Below are positions 8,496 to 16,724 of a stretch of DNA of 64,000 bases, piece after piece. The stretch is from Bog-375 sp049698695 (GTDB lineage: Bacteria > Acidobacteriota > Terriglobia > Bryobacterales > Bryobacteraceae), in the NCBI GenBank assembly GCA_049698695.1, contig JBAVYH010000034.1:62001-126000 (forward strand), written 5' to 3'. The notes beneath the pieces were generated by a model. That model was not told the DNA's origin. It did no database searches and worked only from the letters and a program-made list of their open reading frames with translations. The translations under genes were made by a program, and so were the position numbers. How positions within the stretch are numbered: position 1 is the stretch's first letter; each line of letters begins with the position of its first letter.

Positions 8496-8535
8496 ACGCT
8501 CGCGGCCGGAGCATTACTGCTCAGGCCGCGAGCGT
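8496..8535. repeat. Family C hairpin, 12-bp perfect stem
   Basis: ACGCTCGCGGCC (8496-8507) and GGCCGCGAGCGT (8524-8535) form a perfect 12-bp inverted repeat with a 16-nt loop, followed by CAGGG as in other family C copies. It sits 28 nt past the stop of the minus-strand TPR lipoprotein gene and may end its transcript. Confidence 0.75.
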
Positions 8536-8563
8536 CAGGGAAGGCAGTGTTTTTGTAAGGTCT

Positions 8564-9376
8564 CTACTTTCCCGAGTCGTTGACGATGCCGCCACTCGAT
8601 TGCTTGGCCTTCTTCTCTTCCTTGCTCTTCTTGGTCGCCATCGCCTTGTCCAGCCACGCATCGGCGATCTTGATCTGTTGTTCGTACTCCTCTTTGCTGT
8701 CCGCCACGTACGCGCGCTCGCGGATCAGCAGGTTTTCGTACGACATGGCGTCATCGTACTCCGGGTTGATATCCAGTGCCTTGTCCAGGTCCTTCAACCC
8801 GTCGTCGATCACCGGCTCCCATTTTTCTTTGAGCGCCTCCCTGACCTTCTTGTCCTTGATGGGTCCCGGATCTTCCTGTCTCATGCCTAAAGTGGCCAGC
8901 GCTTTGCCGAATTCCGGGAACCACCGCGACCAGGCGATGAATCCCAGGCTGTAATATGCATCGGCGTTGTTAGGCGCCACGGCAACGGCTTTTTCGAACC
9001 ACTGTTTGGCGTCGTCCCACTTTTGCTGATTCAGGAACAGGCTGGCGATGGACATAATCGCCAGTTGATTCTTCGGGTCCTGCTGGAGAACCTTCTGAAA
9101 TTGATCGTAGGCGGCATCCGCCATCTGCGTGTTTTCCGGCGACACAGCGCCCGGAATGTATTGCTGGTAGTAGGCGACGGCCAGGTACTCGCGCGCCGAA
9201 AGAAACGTCGGATCCAGGTCCACCGCATTCTTGAAGTGCTCGACGGCCTGCGGATACTGGGCGCCCTTGAATGCTTGAACGCCCTCGTTGACCTGAGATC
9301 GCGATCTCAGCTTGTTGCAGCCGGTGGCCACCAGAGCCAACGCAACCGCGGCGAGAACGATTGTCAGTTTGCGCAT
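8564..9376 (-). CDS. TPR-repeat lipoprotein of the TonB/ExbB/ExbD operon
   Basis: A 270-aa predicted lipoprotein. The signal sequence ends in a lipobox-like VATGC with the cysteine at residue 20. Several TPR units follow: VNEGVQAFKGAQYPQAVEHF, an AIMSIASLFLNQQKWDDAKQ unit and an ADAYYSLGFIAWSRW unit, then a lysine-rich C-terminus. It is the last gene of the tonB-exbB-exbD-exbD cluster, 16 nt after exbD. TPR lipoproteins in this position are thought to scaffold envelope machinery; the specific partner here is unknown. A stable hairpin (8496-8535) lies just downstream. Confidence 0.85.
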   Translation of the reverse strand: MRKLTIVLAAVALALVATGCNKLRSRSQVNEGVQAFKGAQYPQAVEHFKNAVDLDPTFLSAREYLAVAYYQQYIPGAVSPENTQMADAAYDQFQKVLQQDPKNQLAIMSIASLFLNQQKWDDAKQWFEKAVAVAPNNADAYYSLGFIAWSRWFPEFGKALATLGMRQEDPGPIKDKKVREALKEKWEPVIDDGLKDLDKALDINPEYDDAMSYENLLIRERAYVADSKEEYEQQIKIADAWLDKAMATKKSKEEKKAKQSSGGIVNDSGK

Positions 9377-9392
9377 CGCGTTATTTGATCTC

Positions 9393-9815
9393 CTATTGGT
9401 TCAGGTCCTTGTACGGCATCAGGCCGACCTTGTCGATCTGGGCGCCGTGCGCGATGTCAATCACCTTGGCAACCCAACTGAATTCCAGGTTGGGATCGCC
9501 TTTGACGAATACTACTCGTTCGGCGCGCGTTTTGAAAATGTCTACCAGCCGATTCTGCAGGGCCGATTCCTCGATCGGATCCTGGTTGATCAGCATGCTG
9601 TGGTCTGCGTTGATGCTGATCACCACGGTTCGGATGTCGGATGCTTCCTGATGCACTCCCGGCGGAGGAGGCTGCGGTATCAGAGCCTCGAGACCTTTCG
9701 GCGTCAGCGGTGTGATCACCATGAAAATAATGATCAGTACCAGCAGCACGTCGATCATAGGCGTCATGTTGATGTCGGATTTCGGACCGCCCGTCCCGCC
9801 CACTGCCATTGACAT
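9393..9815 (-). CDS. exbD: ExbD/TolR-family biopolymer transport protein (second copy)
   Basis: A 140-aa inner-membrane proton-channel subunit of the ExbB-ExbD motor that energises TonB. The ATG at 9815 is preceded by AAGGAG at good distance; longer forms lack this. It has the cytoplasmic start DINMTPMIDVLLVL, in which the Asp of MIDV on the single transmembrane helix is the conserved proton-relay residue, followed by the periplasmic domain (INADHSMLINQDPI, KGDPNLEFSWVAKVID). It is 32 nt downstream of a paralogous exbD and 16 nt before the TPR lipoprotein gene. It may supply a different ExbD subunit to the same ExbB or form a heteromeric stator. Confidence 0.92.
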   Translation of the reverse strand: MSMAVGGTGGPKSDINMTPMIDVLLVLIIIFMVITPLTPKGLEALIPQPPPPGVHQEASDIRTVVISINADHSMLINQDPIEESALQNRLVDIFKTRAERVVFVKGDPNLEFSWVAKVIDIAHGAQIDKVGLMPYKDLNQ

Positions 9816-9847
9816 AAGATTGCTCCTTTTTGAATATCCCTCTTGCT

Positions 9848-10300
9848 CTACCTCGCCGCCGTGGCCGGTTGCTTCTTCGCCTCGATCTGCTCCGTGAGCA
9901 GGCCCACTTGGTCCACTCCGGCCGACTGCAGGTTCTGCACCACATCCAGCACCGTCTGATATTTGGCGCGCTGATCGGCTCGGATAAAGCACTCCTTGTC
10001 CAGCCGGTTGGTGAGCATGTCCTTTACTTTGGGCGCCAACTCGTCCGGCGTCACTTTCGTGTTGTTAAGGAAGACCCCACCGTTGCGGGTGACGGCGATC
10101 AGCACCGCGTCGCTCTTATCGGCCGCCTGCATTGGGATCGGGTTCTGGGTCCTCACCATGTCCACGCTGACGCCGTGCGTCAACATCGGCGTGATGACCA
10201 TGAAGATGATGAGCAGCACGAGCATAACGTCCACCATCGGCGTCACGTTGATGTCGGCTACCGGCGGCGGCGCCTTCGATATGTTGAATTCCATCGCCAT
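9848..10300 (-). CDS. exbD: ExbD/TolR-family biopolymer transport protein (first copy)
   Basis: A 150-aa ExbD paralogue. The ATG at 10300 is preceded by GGGAGA. Residues 17-40 (INVTPMVDVMLVLLIIFMVI) form the single membrane helix with the conserved Asp in MVDV needed for proton coupling; the remainder is the periplasmic peptidoglycan/TonB-facing domain ending KQPATAAR. It shares the N-terminal DIN(V/M)TPM(V/I)DV signature with its neighbour but diverges in the periplasmic part, as expected for subunits with separate roles. It lies 112 nt after exbB. Confidence 0.93.
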   Translation of the reverse strand: MAMEFNISKAPPPVADINVTPMVDVMLVLLIIFMVITPMLTHGVSVDMVRTQNPIPMQAADKSDAVLIAVTRNGGVFLNNTKVTPDELAPKVKDMLTNRLDKECFIRADQRAKYQTVLDVVQNLQSAGVDQVGLLTEQIEAKKQPATAAR

Positions 10301-10412
10301 TGCTGTTTCTCCCTGGGGAAGCCGGCTGGCCGTTCCTGCGGGGAGCCGTCACCGGCTCCCCGCGGTTTCAACTCGCCGGGAATCCCGAATCGTCCAATCG
10401 CTCCGGCGGCCG

Positions 10413-11147
10413 CTACTTGCGGGCGGCAGCGCCGCGCTGGCTGCGCTTCAAGAAGTAATCGATGAGCTCGGAACTGGAGTTCCCCATTTCCACATCGAAA
10501 GCTTCAATTTTGTTCGTGAAGTAGTTGTACATCCACACCGCCGGGATGGCCACGAACAGACCGATGGCGGTGGTCACCAGGGCTTCGGAAATACCGCCCG
10601 CCACGGCGCCCAGCCCGGTCGACTTCTCGGTCGAAATGCCACGGAACGCGTTGATGATGCCAAGGACGGTTCCGAACAAACCGACGAACGGAGCCGTGGA
10701 ACCGATGGTCGCCAGACCCGACACGCCGCGCTTCAGTTCGGCGTGAACAATGGCCTGGGCACGGTCCAGGGCCCGTTTGGAAGCTTCGATCTCCTCACCC
10801 GGGATTTCGGAGCTGATCTGATGCGCCTGGAATTCCTGCAAACCGGCGACCACAACCTTAGCCAGGTGGCTCTTCTTGTAGCGGTCGGCGATCTTGACGG
10901 CTTCTTCCAGTTTGCCTTCCCGCAGCGCGCCGGCCACCGCCGGAGCGAACTGCCGGGACTGTTTTCGGGCGGCGCTGTACGCCAGCAACCTGTCGATCAT
11001 CACGCCGATCGAATACGCGGACATGATGAATAACAGGATCACGACGGTCTTGGCCGGCGTGCCCATCTGGCTCCAGAGGTGCGGCAGGTCCCAGCCCACT
11101 GTCTCCTGGAGCAAATACAAGAACGCGAAATGCACATGGACGAACAT
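10413..11147 (-). CDS. exbB: ExbB/TolQ/MotA-family proton channel protein
   Basis: A 244-aa inner-membrane protein forming the pentameric channel of the ExbBD motor. There are three membrane helices: about residues 33-52 (VVILLFIMSAYSIGVMIDRL), 137-158 (ATIGSTAPFVGLFGTVLGII) and 175-200 (ISEALVTTAIGLFVAIPAVW). The G-T-V-x-G-I motif and the Thr-rich third helix are family hallmarks. It lies between tonB (68 nt upstream) and exbD, so these genes make one complete energy-transduction system. It probably serves receptors such as the large TonB-dependent receptor elsewhere in this window. Confidence 0.94.
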   Translation of the reverse strand: MFVHVHFAFLYLLQETVGWDLPHLWSQMGTPAKTVVILLFIMSAYSIGVMIDRLLAYSAARKQSRQFAPAVAGALREGKLEEAVKIADRYKKSHLAKVVVAGLQEFQAHQISSEIPGEEIEASKRALDRAQAIVHAELKRGVSGLATIGSTAPFVGLFGTVLGIINAFRGISTEKSTGLGAVAGGISEALVTTAIGLFVAIPAVWMYNYFTNKIEAFDVEMGNSSSELIDYFLKRSQRGAAARK

Positions 11148-11215
11148 TCTGATTTTCTCTCCTGCGAGTTGAAATTGTTACTGCTCTACCGACGTCCGCC
11201 GATGGGCGCCGGGTA

Positions 11216-11962
11216 CTACTGCAACGTAAAGTTGACGTCAATCGTGGTCGAAACTTCCACCGGCTCTCCATTCAGCAACGTCGGGCGGTAAACCCACCGT
11301 CTCACCGCGTCCAGCGCGGCTTGCACCAGCAGTGGATGGCCCCGCACCACCTTCAGGTCTTGTACCCGCCCATCCTTGCCGATGATCGCGCTCAATTCCA
11401 CCGTCCCGGAAATGCGGGCCTGCTTGGCCAGGGGCGGATACGCCGGCTTGATCTCGGTGATCAGGTTCGCCCTCTGCACATTGCCGCCCACGCGGATCCG
11501 CTGCGGCGTCACTGGCTTGGGCGGAGGCGGAGGCGGAGGCGCGGCCGAAGGAACCGAACCGATAATGCCGCCCAGCACCCCACCCACCGACCCGCCGGCC
11601 ATGCCGCCCGGCACGCCGCCCACTACGCCGACACCCGTCGACGGAGGCGGAAGCTCATCTTCTTTAATCTGCGCGATCTCTTTCGGAATCGTCTTCGGCG
11701 CCATTAGTTTGCCGGCATCGAATTGCCGCGGAATTACCTTGATTACTTTGGGCGGCGGCGTTGCGGCGGGAGGCGGCGGAGGAGGAGGCGGCGGCGGCGG
11801 CGCGACCAGGAAGCTTTGCAGCGTGGCCGCCGGAAGCACGTCGAAGTAGATCATCGGCAGAATGATGAAGAAGCCGATCAGAAACAATTGAATCACGGTC
11901 GAAATCAGGACCGTCCAGGTTTTGTTGGTCTTCCCTGTTTGTACGAATGTCTGTTCAAACAT
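11216..11962 (-). CDS. tonB: TonB-family energy transducer
   Basis: A 248-aa protein linking the ExbBD motor to outer-membrane receptors. The ATG at 11962 follows GGAAG. It has an N-terminal membrane anchor (TVLISTVIQLFLIGFFIILP), an uninterrupted run of eleven prolines near residue 55, a glycine-rich stretch with GGVPGGMAGG and GGVLGGIIG, a second proline run, and the C-terminal TonB domain (PPLAKQARISGTVELSAIIG through WVYRPTLLNGEPVEV). The Pro/Gly-rich middle is expected to span the periplasm. It starts the tonB-exbB-exbD-exbD-TPR unit, 87 nt after secF. Confidence 0.93.
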   Translation of the reverse strand: MFEQTFVQTGKTNKTWTVLISTVIQLFLIGFFIILPMIYFDVLPAATLQSFLVAPPPPPPPPPPPAATPPPKVIKVIPRQFDAGKLMAPKTIPKEIAQIKEDELPPPSTGVGVVGGVPGGMAGGSVGGVLGGIIGSVPSAAPPPPPPPKPVTPQRIRVGGNVQRANLITEIKPAYPPLAKQARISGTVELSAIIGKDGRVQDLKVVRGHPLLVQAALDAVRRWVYRPTLLNGEPVEVSTTIDVNFTLQ

Positions 11963-12049
11963 GAGGCACTTCCTTTCCCAGCTCGCTCGAGCCCCGCCCG
12001 TCCCGCGGACGCCCAAAGTGTCCCGCGGGCGAGCTCAAATTCCATCGCC

Positions 12050-13279
12050 TTACTTTACCGCCCTGGCCGCACTCTTCCGCGGAGTGTCCGGCCGGGGCGC
12101 CGCAGCCAGCGCGGGGGATGTCCTTGCGCCCCGCCGGTCCGCCCACCCATGCCAGAACAACACAATCGGACTGGCCACGAATACTGAAGAATAAGTTCCC
12201 ACTAGAATGCCGCACACCAGCGCAAACGAGAATCCGTTCAGCACCGGTCCGCCGAACAGGAACAGCGCGATCACCGTCAGGAACGTCAGCCCCGAAGTCA
12301 TCACCGTCCGGCTCAGCGTCTGGTTGACCGCCCGATTCATCACCGATTCCAGCGGCTCTCGCCGGGAAAGCTTCAGGTTCTCCCGGATGCGGTCGAAAAT
12401 CACGATGGTGTCGTTCATCGAATAGCCCACCAGCGTCAGCAGCGCCGCAATCACCGTCATGGTGATTTCCTTATTAAACAACGAAAACAGACCGATCGTT
12501 ATGATGGTGTCGTGGAAGCAGGCGATCACCGCGCCCAGCCCGTAGATCCACTCGAATCGGAAGGCGATGTAGGCCAGCATTCCGGCCAGCGCGTACAGCG
12601 TGGCCAGCACCGCCTTCTGGCGCAGTTCCGCGCCCACCTTCGGTCCCACCATTTCCACTCCCGCAATGTGGAACGGAGCCAAATAACACTCGTCGTGGAG
12701 AGTGTTCATAATACCAGCATTCATGCCCGGCGTGGAAGATAATTGATTAAAATTTGTGATCAGCCCGGAGTGCTGGGTGTCGCGCGTCGAAAGCAGCTCC
12801 GTCACCAGATTCTGCAGGTCCGGTTCGCTCATCGGTACGTTGTTGCGCGCCAGCGCGTCGCGCAGCCGGTCGGCCAGCGCGTCATGCCCCGCGTTGTTGA
12901 AATCCAGCTTGCCAGACTGCCCGAAGGTAGCCGTCAGAACGTCTGCCATGTCCTGCCGGTTGACGTTCATCTGGCCCTGCGTCAGCGCCTCGGTGGCGAT
13001 CTCCACCGTGTCCTGCGCGCCGATGCTGGTTACGTTCTGCACCGAGACCTCGCCTTTGATCTTGGGCGAGTGCGACATCGCCGCGCGAATCTTCTCGAGC
13101 GGCGGCGTATAGGCGAACTGTACCGTCATCAGCACGCCCTCCTTGAAGTCTATGCCGTACTTCAAGCCGCCCTTGGCCGCGATGCTGATGAACCCGGCTG
13201 CCGTCAGCACCAGACTGGCGAAGATGAATGGCCACTTCTTGCCGAGAAAGTCGTAGTTCGTGTGTTTAAATAATTCCAT
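12050..13279 (-). CDS. secF: Protein translocase subunit SecF
   Basis: A partner of SecD in the proton-driven late step of Sec export. The 409-aa product has the first transmembrane helix after NYDFLGKKWPF, the FDGGL-like segment YGIDFKEGVLM, a periplasmic P1 domain that is longer than in E. coli (323 aa total there), and the conserved membrane core with GYSMNDTIVIFDRIREN, which carries the Asp/Arg of the proton path. A Pro/Arg/Ala tail is found at the C-terminus. It follows secD after 157 nt, a C-rich spacer on the plus strand. Confidence 0.95.
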   Translation of the reverse strand: MELFKHTNYDFLGKKWPFIFASLVLTAAGFISIAAKGGLKYGIDFKEGVLMTVQFAYTPPLEKIRAAMSHSPKIKGEVSVQNVTSIGAQDTVEIATEALTQGQMNVNRQDMADVLTATFGQSGKLDFNNAGHDALADRLRDALARNNVPMSEPDLQNLVTELLSTRDTQHSGLITNFNQLSSTPGMNAGIMNTLHDECYLAPFHIAGVEMVGPKVGAELRQKAVLATLYALAGMLAYIAFRFEWIYGLGAVIACFHDTIITIGLFSLFNKEITMTVIAALLTLVGYSMNDTIVIFDRIRENLKLSRREPLESVMNRAVNQTLSRTVMTSGLTFLTVIALFLFGGPVLNGFSFALVCGILVGTYSSVFVASPIVLFWHGWADRRGARTSPALAAAPRPDTPRKSAARAVK

Positions 13280-13436
13280 CGAGACAAGCCATGCCGGTAT
13301 CTGACAATAGGTTGGACACCGGCCTTTTCCGTTTTGTTCCCGTTACCCGCTAAAGACCCGGCCGCCGGGCCGGCTTTCGCCCCCCCGCGTCCGCTTCCCG
13401 CTCCCTGCCCGCCTTTTTTTCCGCTCGCACATTGTA

Positions 13437-15062
13437 CTAAATACTGAGCGTCTCCATGCGCCGGTGTCCGGATAGCTCGTAGCTGAAGATCGTCCGCGAC
13501 ACGAATACCGCCGTGAAGACGTTGGCGGCCAGGCCGATGGTCAGCGTGACCGCGAATCCCTTCACCGGGCCTTCCCCGAACAGGAACAGGAAAGCGCACG
13601 AAACAATCGTCGTCACGTGGGTATCCACAATCGTCCACCACGCCTTGTTGAACCCGTTCTCCACCGCCGCTACCACCGCTTTGCCGGCCCGCAGTTCCTC
13701 GCGGATCCTCTCGAAAATCAGCACGTTCGAATCCACCGCCATACCGATGGTCAGAATCACGCCCGCAATCCCCGGCAAGGTGAGCGCGGCATGGAAGTAG
13801 GAAATCGCCGCCAGCAGGATCACCGTGTTTAACAGCAGTGCCAGTACCGCGTTGATGCCGCTGCGCTTATAGTACATCAGCATCACCACCACCACCGCCG
13901 CCAGGCCGGCGATCGCCGCCGTGACTCCTTCGTGGATCGAGTCTGCGCCCAGCGATGGCCCAACCGATCTCTCCTCCACCGGCGTCACTGCGGCCGGCAG
14001 CGAGCCGGAACGCAAATAGCGCGCCAGGTCTTCGGCTTCTTCTTCGCTGCCCAGATTGGTGATCCGTCCGGAATCTTCGATCTTGCTCTGGATGGTGGCC
14101 ACGCTCACGATCTGGTTATCCAGCACCACCGCCAGCTTGTTGCCGATATTTCTTTCGGTGAAGTCGCCGAACCGGCGCCCGCCATCCGGGGAGAGCGTGA
14201 AACTGGTTTCCCACTTCCGGTATTCGTCCTGGCCGGCGTGCGCGTTGCGCATCTGGCTGCCCATGATCACCGCTGGGCGCCCCAGCAGGTACCACTCTTC
14301 GCCCGGCGCCGTGCCGCGCGGCTTGGCCTTGTCCAGCTTGCTGTTCAGCGGCAGCACGCCTCCATGCGCCGCCAGCGCCGCCTCCCGGCTGGGGAACGGC
14401 CCGTCCTTGACTTCGTCGATCTCCAGCACCGCCGCCGTGCCGATTAGCGCTCTCACCCGCGCCGGATCATCTACGCCCGGCAACTGCACCAGCACCTCGT
14501 AGTTCGTGCCCGCCCGGCCGTATTGCTGCACGCTCGATTCCGCCACGCCCAGCTCGTTGATGCGGTTGCCGATCGTGTCGATGGTCCGCTGCACCGTATC
14601 CCGCAAAAGCGAAATCAGGTCCGACGGCTTCAGGTGCATCGTGTAATCGGTGGAGTTCAGCGCCGTGAGCAGATAGGTGGTGTAGCGGTCGGTTACCAGG
14701 CTGCGGAATGCGTTCGCCTCGGCCGGCGGCACACCCTTCAGGGTGATGACGATCCTGTCCGCGTCCGCCACCGTCGATGGCTGCGGATCGTTGCGGTCTA
14801 TGCTGGTGAAGGCGATGCTCTGCTTCACCATGTCCGCCCTCAGGCGCTCCATGGTCTGATCGGCGTCCGCTTTCACCGCGTCCTGGACCTGCACCTCCTC
14901 CACCAGTTGGCTGCCGCCCTTCAGATCGAGCCCCAGACGGATGTTCTCCTTCAGGTTCTGGACCAGTTCGGTTTTCGATTTAGGCAGACCGATGATGCCG
15001 AAAACACACAGCAAAATCGTCACCACAATCACCACAGTTCGCCACTTCAAAGTCTGTGTCAT
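13437..15062 (-). CDS. secD: Protein translocase subunit SecD
   Basis: A 541-aa subunit of the SecDF complex, which uses the proton gradient to pull exported proteins across the inner membrane. It shows the N-terminal helix followed by LGLDLKGGSQLV, the periplasmic P1 domain, and the C-terminal RND-like core with AVDSNVLIFERIREE, which contains the conserved Asp of the proton channel. A stretch near residue 360 (YLRSGSLPAAV) is also conserved in the family. It lies 30 nt after yajC, as in many bacterial yajC-secD-secF operons. Confidence 0.96.
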   Translation of the reverse strand: MTQTLKWRTVVIVVTILLCVFGIIGLPKSKTELVQNLKENIRLGLDLKGGSQLVEEVQVQDAVKADADQTMERLRADMVKQSIAFTSIDRNDPQPSTVADADRIVITLKGVPPAEANAFRSLVTDRYTTYLLTALNSTDYTMHLKPSDLISLLRDTVQRTIDTIGNRINELGVAESSVQQYGRAGTNYEVLVQLPGVDDPARVRALIGTAAVLEIDEVKDGPFPSREAALAAHGGVLPLNSKLDKAKPRGTAPGEEWYLLGRPAVIMGSQMRNAHAGQDEYRKWETSFTLSPDGGRRFGDFTERNIGNKLAVVLDNQIVSVATIQSKIEDSGRITNLGSEEEAEDLARYLRSGSLPAAVTPVEERSVGPSLGADSIHEGVTAAIAGLAAVVVVMLMYYKRSGINAVLALLLNTVILLAAISYFHAALTLPGIAGVILTIGMAVDSNVLIFERIREELRAGKAVVAAVENGFNKAWWTIVDTHVTTIVSCAFLFLFGEGPVKGFAVTLTIGLAANVFTAVFVSRTIFSYELSGHRRMETLSI

Positions 15063-15092
15063 GGAATGGAAAAGCCTGTCAATTAGAAATTG

Positions 15093-15422
15093 CTACGATT
15101 GCGCCTTCTTGGTTTCACTCGAGACGAGATTCGCCACCGACCCGCGGGTGACTTGAATCTTCACGTTGTCCGGTTTCACGCGCAACACCAGCTTGTCCGC
15201 ATCAATGGCCACGATGGTGCCGATGATCCCGCCTGAGGTCACCACTTCGACACCGTTCTGCAGCCCGGCCAACATCGCCTTTTGCTGTTTGCGCTGCTTC
15301 TGCATCGGCATGAACAGAAGGAAATAGAAAATCCCGAAGATCAGGAGGATGGGGAGGAGTCCCGCCAGCGAGCCCAACGGTCCGGAGGGCGTCCCTGTTT
15401 GCAGATAAGAATTCAGAATCAC
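15093..15422 (-). CDS. yajC: Preprotein translocase subunit YajC
   Basis: A 109-aa single-pass membrane protein that associates with SecDF. It contains one helix (LLPILLIFGIFYFLLFMPM) followed by the basic QKQRKQQKAML segment and the cytosolic domain with VVTSGGIIGTIVAID, all family hallmarks. It is 19 nt downstream of tgt and 30 nt upstream of secD, matching the widespread tgt-yajC-secDF order. Confidence 0.95.
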   Translation of the reverse strand: MILNSYLQTGTPSGPLGSLAGLLPILLIFGIFYFLLFMPMQKQRKQQKAMLAGLQNGVEVVTSGGIIGTIVAIDADKLVLRVKPDNVKIQVTRGSVANLVSSETKKAQS

Positions 15423-15441
15423 GTATGGGCCAAGCTCAGCG

Positions 15442-16620
15442 CTACCCGGTGTCTTCCGCCGGCTGGGTGCGCTCTAAATATTCCGGGAACGAATCCGATA
15501 TTATAGCAAGCCTGATCTCCCTCATGATGTCAAGGTACCGTTGCAGGTTGTGCCGGGTCGCCAGCATGGCGAACAGGATCTCGCCGGCCAGAAACAGGTG
15601 CCGCAGGTACGCCCGCGAATACCGCCGGCAGGTGTAGCAACCGCAATGCGGATCGAGCGGTCGCGCATCCTCTTTATACCGCGCGTGCTTGATCACCACC
15701 CGCCCTTCGCTGGTGAACAGGTACCCATTGCGCGCATTGCGGCTGGGCAGCACGCAATCCATCATGTCCACCCCGCGCGCCACGTATTCTCCCAGCTCCG
15801 CCGGCATGCCCACGCCCATCGCGTAGCGCGGCCGCGACCGCGGCAGCGCCGCAGCGCTAGCCTCCGCCATCTCCAGGCTCAGCGGCCGCGGCTCGCCCAC
15901 CGAAAGGCCCCCGATCGCGTAGCCGTCCGCATCCAGCCCCGCCAGTTCCGTGGCGCACTCGCGCCGCAGGTCCGCGTACGTGCTGCCCTGCACGATCGGA
16001 AACAGCGCGTGCCGCGTTTCCAGTCCGGCCGTCCGCCGCGCGTGATGCTCCGTTGCCTGCCGCGCCCAGCGCAGGGTGCGCAGCATGCTCTCGCGCGCGA
16101 ATTCGTGGCTTACCGGAAATTCCGGGCATTCGTCGAGCGCCATCAGTATATCGCTGCCGAACGCCAGTTGCGCGTCCACCGTGGATTCGGGCGTGAAGCG
16201 GTGCGTGTCGCCGTTCAAGTGAGACTGAAATACCACCCCGCCCTCGTCGATCTTGCGCAGCCCGCTCAGGCTGAACACCTGGAAGCCGCCAGAATCGGTG
16301 AGGATGGCGTGCGGCCAGTCCATGAAACGGTGCAGGCCCCCCAGGTTCCGTATCGCATCCGCCCCCGGCCGCAAATAAAGATGATAGGTGTTGGCCAGCA
16401 GAATCTGCACACCCAGGTCCTCGGCCAGGTCCCTTGAGGTCAGCCCCTTTACCGTCGCTTGCGTGCCCACCGGCATAAACACCGGCGTTTCGATTACTCC
16501 GTGCGCCGTGTGCAGCAGCCCCGCGCGCGCCCGAGTCCGCGAACATTCCGCCACCACTTCAAAGCCGATCTGCCGCAACTTCTGATCGTAGCAGTTGCAG
16601 CAGGCGCTTCCGGCGGGCAC
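15442..16620 (-). CDS. tgt: tRNA-guanine transglycosylase
   Basis: Exchanges guanine-34 for the queuine precursor preQ1 in tRNAs with GUN anticodons. The product carries FMPVGTQATVKG, the catalytic region LTDSGGFQVFSL (nucleophile and substrate aspartates), HLNGDTHRFTPE and the zinc site with C-x-C-x2-C in DPHCGCYTCRRY. The length from the GTG at 16620 is 392 aa, slightly above the usual 370-385. The first 14 residues are Cys-rich and lie in palindrome-like sequence, so a TTG start at 16578 (378 aa, directly before RQIGFEVV) is a serious alternative. It heads the long yajC-secDF-tonB run. Confidence 0.95.
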   Translation of the reverse strand: MPAGSACCNCYDQKLRQIGFEVVAECSRTRARAGLLHTAHGVIETPVFMPVGTQATVKGLTSRDLAEDLGVQILLANTYHLYLRPGADAIRNLGGLHRFMDWPHAILTDSGGFQVFSLSGLRKIDEGGVVFQSHLNGDTHRFTPESTVDAQLAFGSDILMALDECPEFPVSHEFARESMLRTLRWARQATEHHARRTAGLETRHALFPIVQGSTYADLRRECATELAGLDADGYAIGGLSVGEPRPLSLEMAEASAAALPRSRPRYAMGVGMPAELGEYVARGVDMMDCVLPSRNARNGYLFTSEGRVVIKHARYKEDARPLDPHCGCYTCRRYSRAYLRHLFLAGEILFAMLATRHNLQRYLDIMREIRLAIISDSFPEYLERTQPAEDTG

Positions 16621-16666
16621 TTCCGCCTGCCAACCGTACCTGCTCGTCCGCCCCTATCCGCAGGCA

Positions 16667-16701
16667 TATATCATTATCTCAATTGACAAATAGGTGATAT
16701 A
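16667..16701. promoter_or_regulatory. AT-rich inverted repeat between tgt and the reductase gene
   Basis: TATATCA (16667-16673) and TGATATA (16695-16701) are a perfect 7-bp inverted repeat with a 21-bp gap, in an otherwise GC-rich genome. The right arm overlaps TATAAT (16698-16703), a candidate -10 box 21 nt before the reductase ATG. A TTGACA at 16683-16688 is only 9 bp from it, so it is not its -35 partner. This arrangement suits an operator that controls the reductase; the regulator is unknown. Confidence 0.5.
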
Positions 16702-16724
16702 ATCCATAGAGAATTGGGTGCTGT

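Larger units (their letters stand above)
8215..8563. other. Repeat-rich region between the transpeptidase and TPR lipoprotein genes
   Basis: A 349-bp convergent intergenic region with no gene. It contains repeat family B (8340-8440) and a long family C hairpin (8496-8535), so most of it is repeat-derived sequence lying between two gene 3' ends. Confidence 0.6.

Noticed and set aside
16683..16703. TTGACA plus TATAAT as a consensus promoter of the reductase gene
   Set aside because: The spacing is only 9 bp, too short for sigma70; the TATAAT is kept only as a candidate -10 within the operator.
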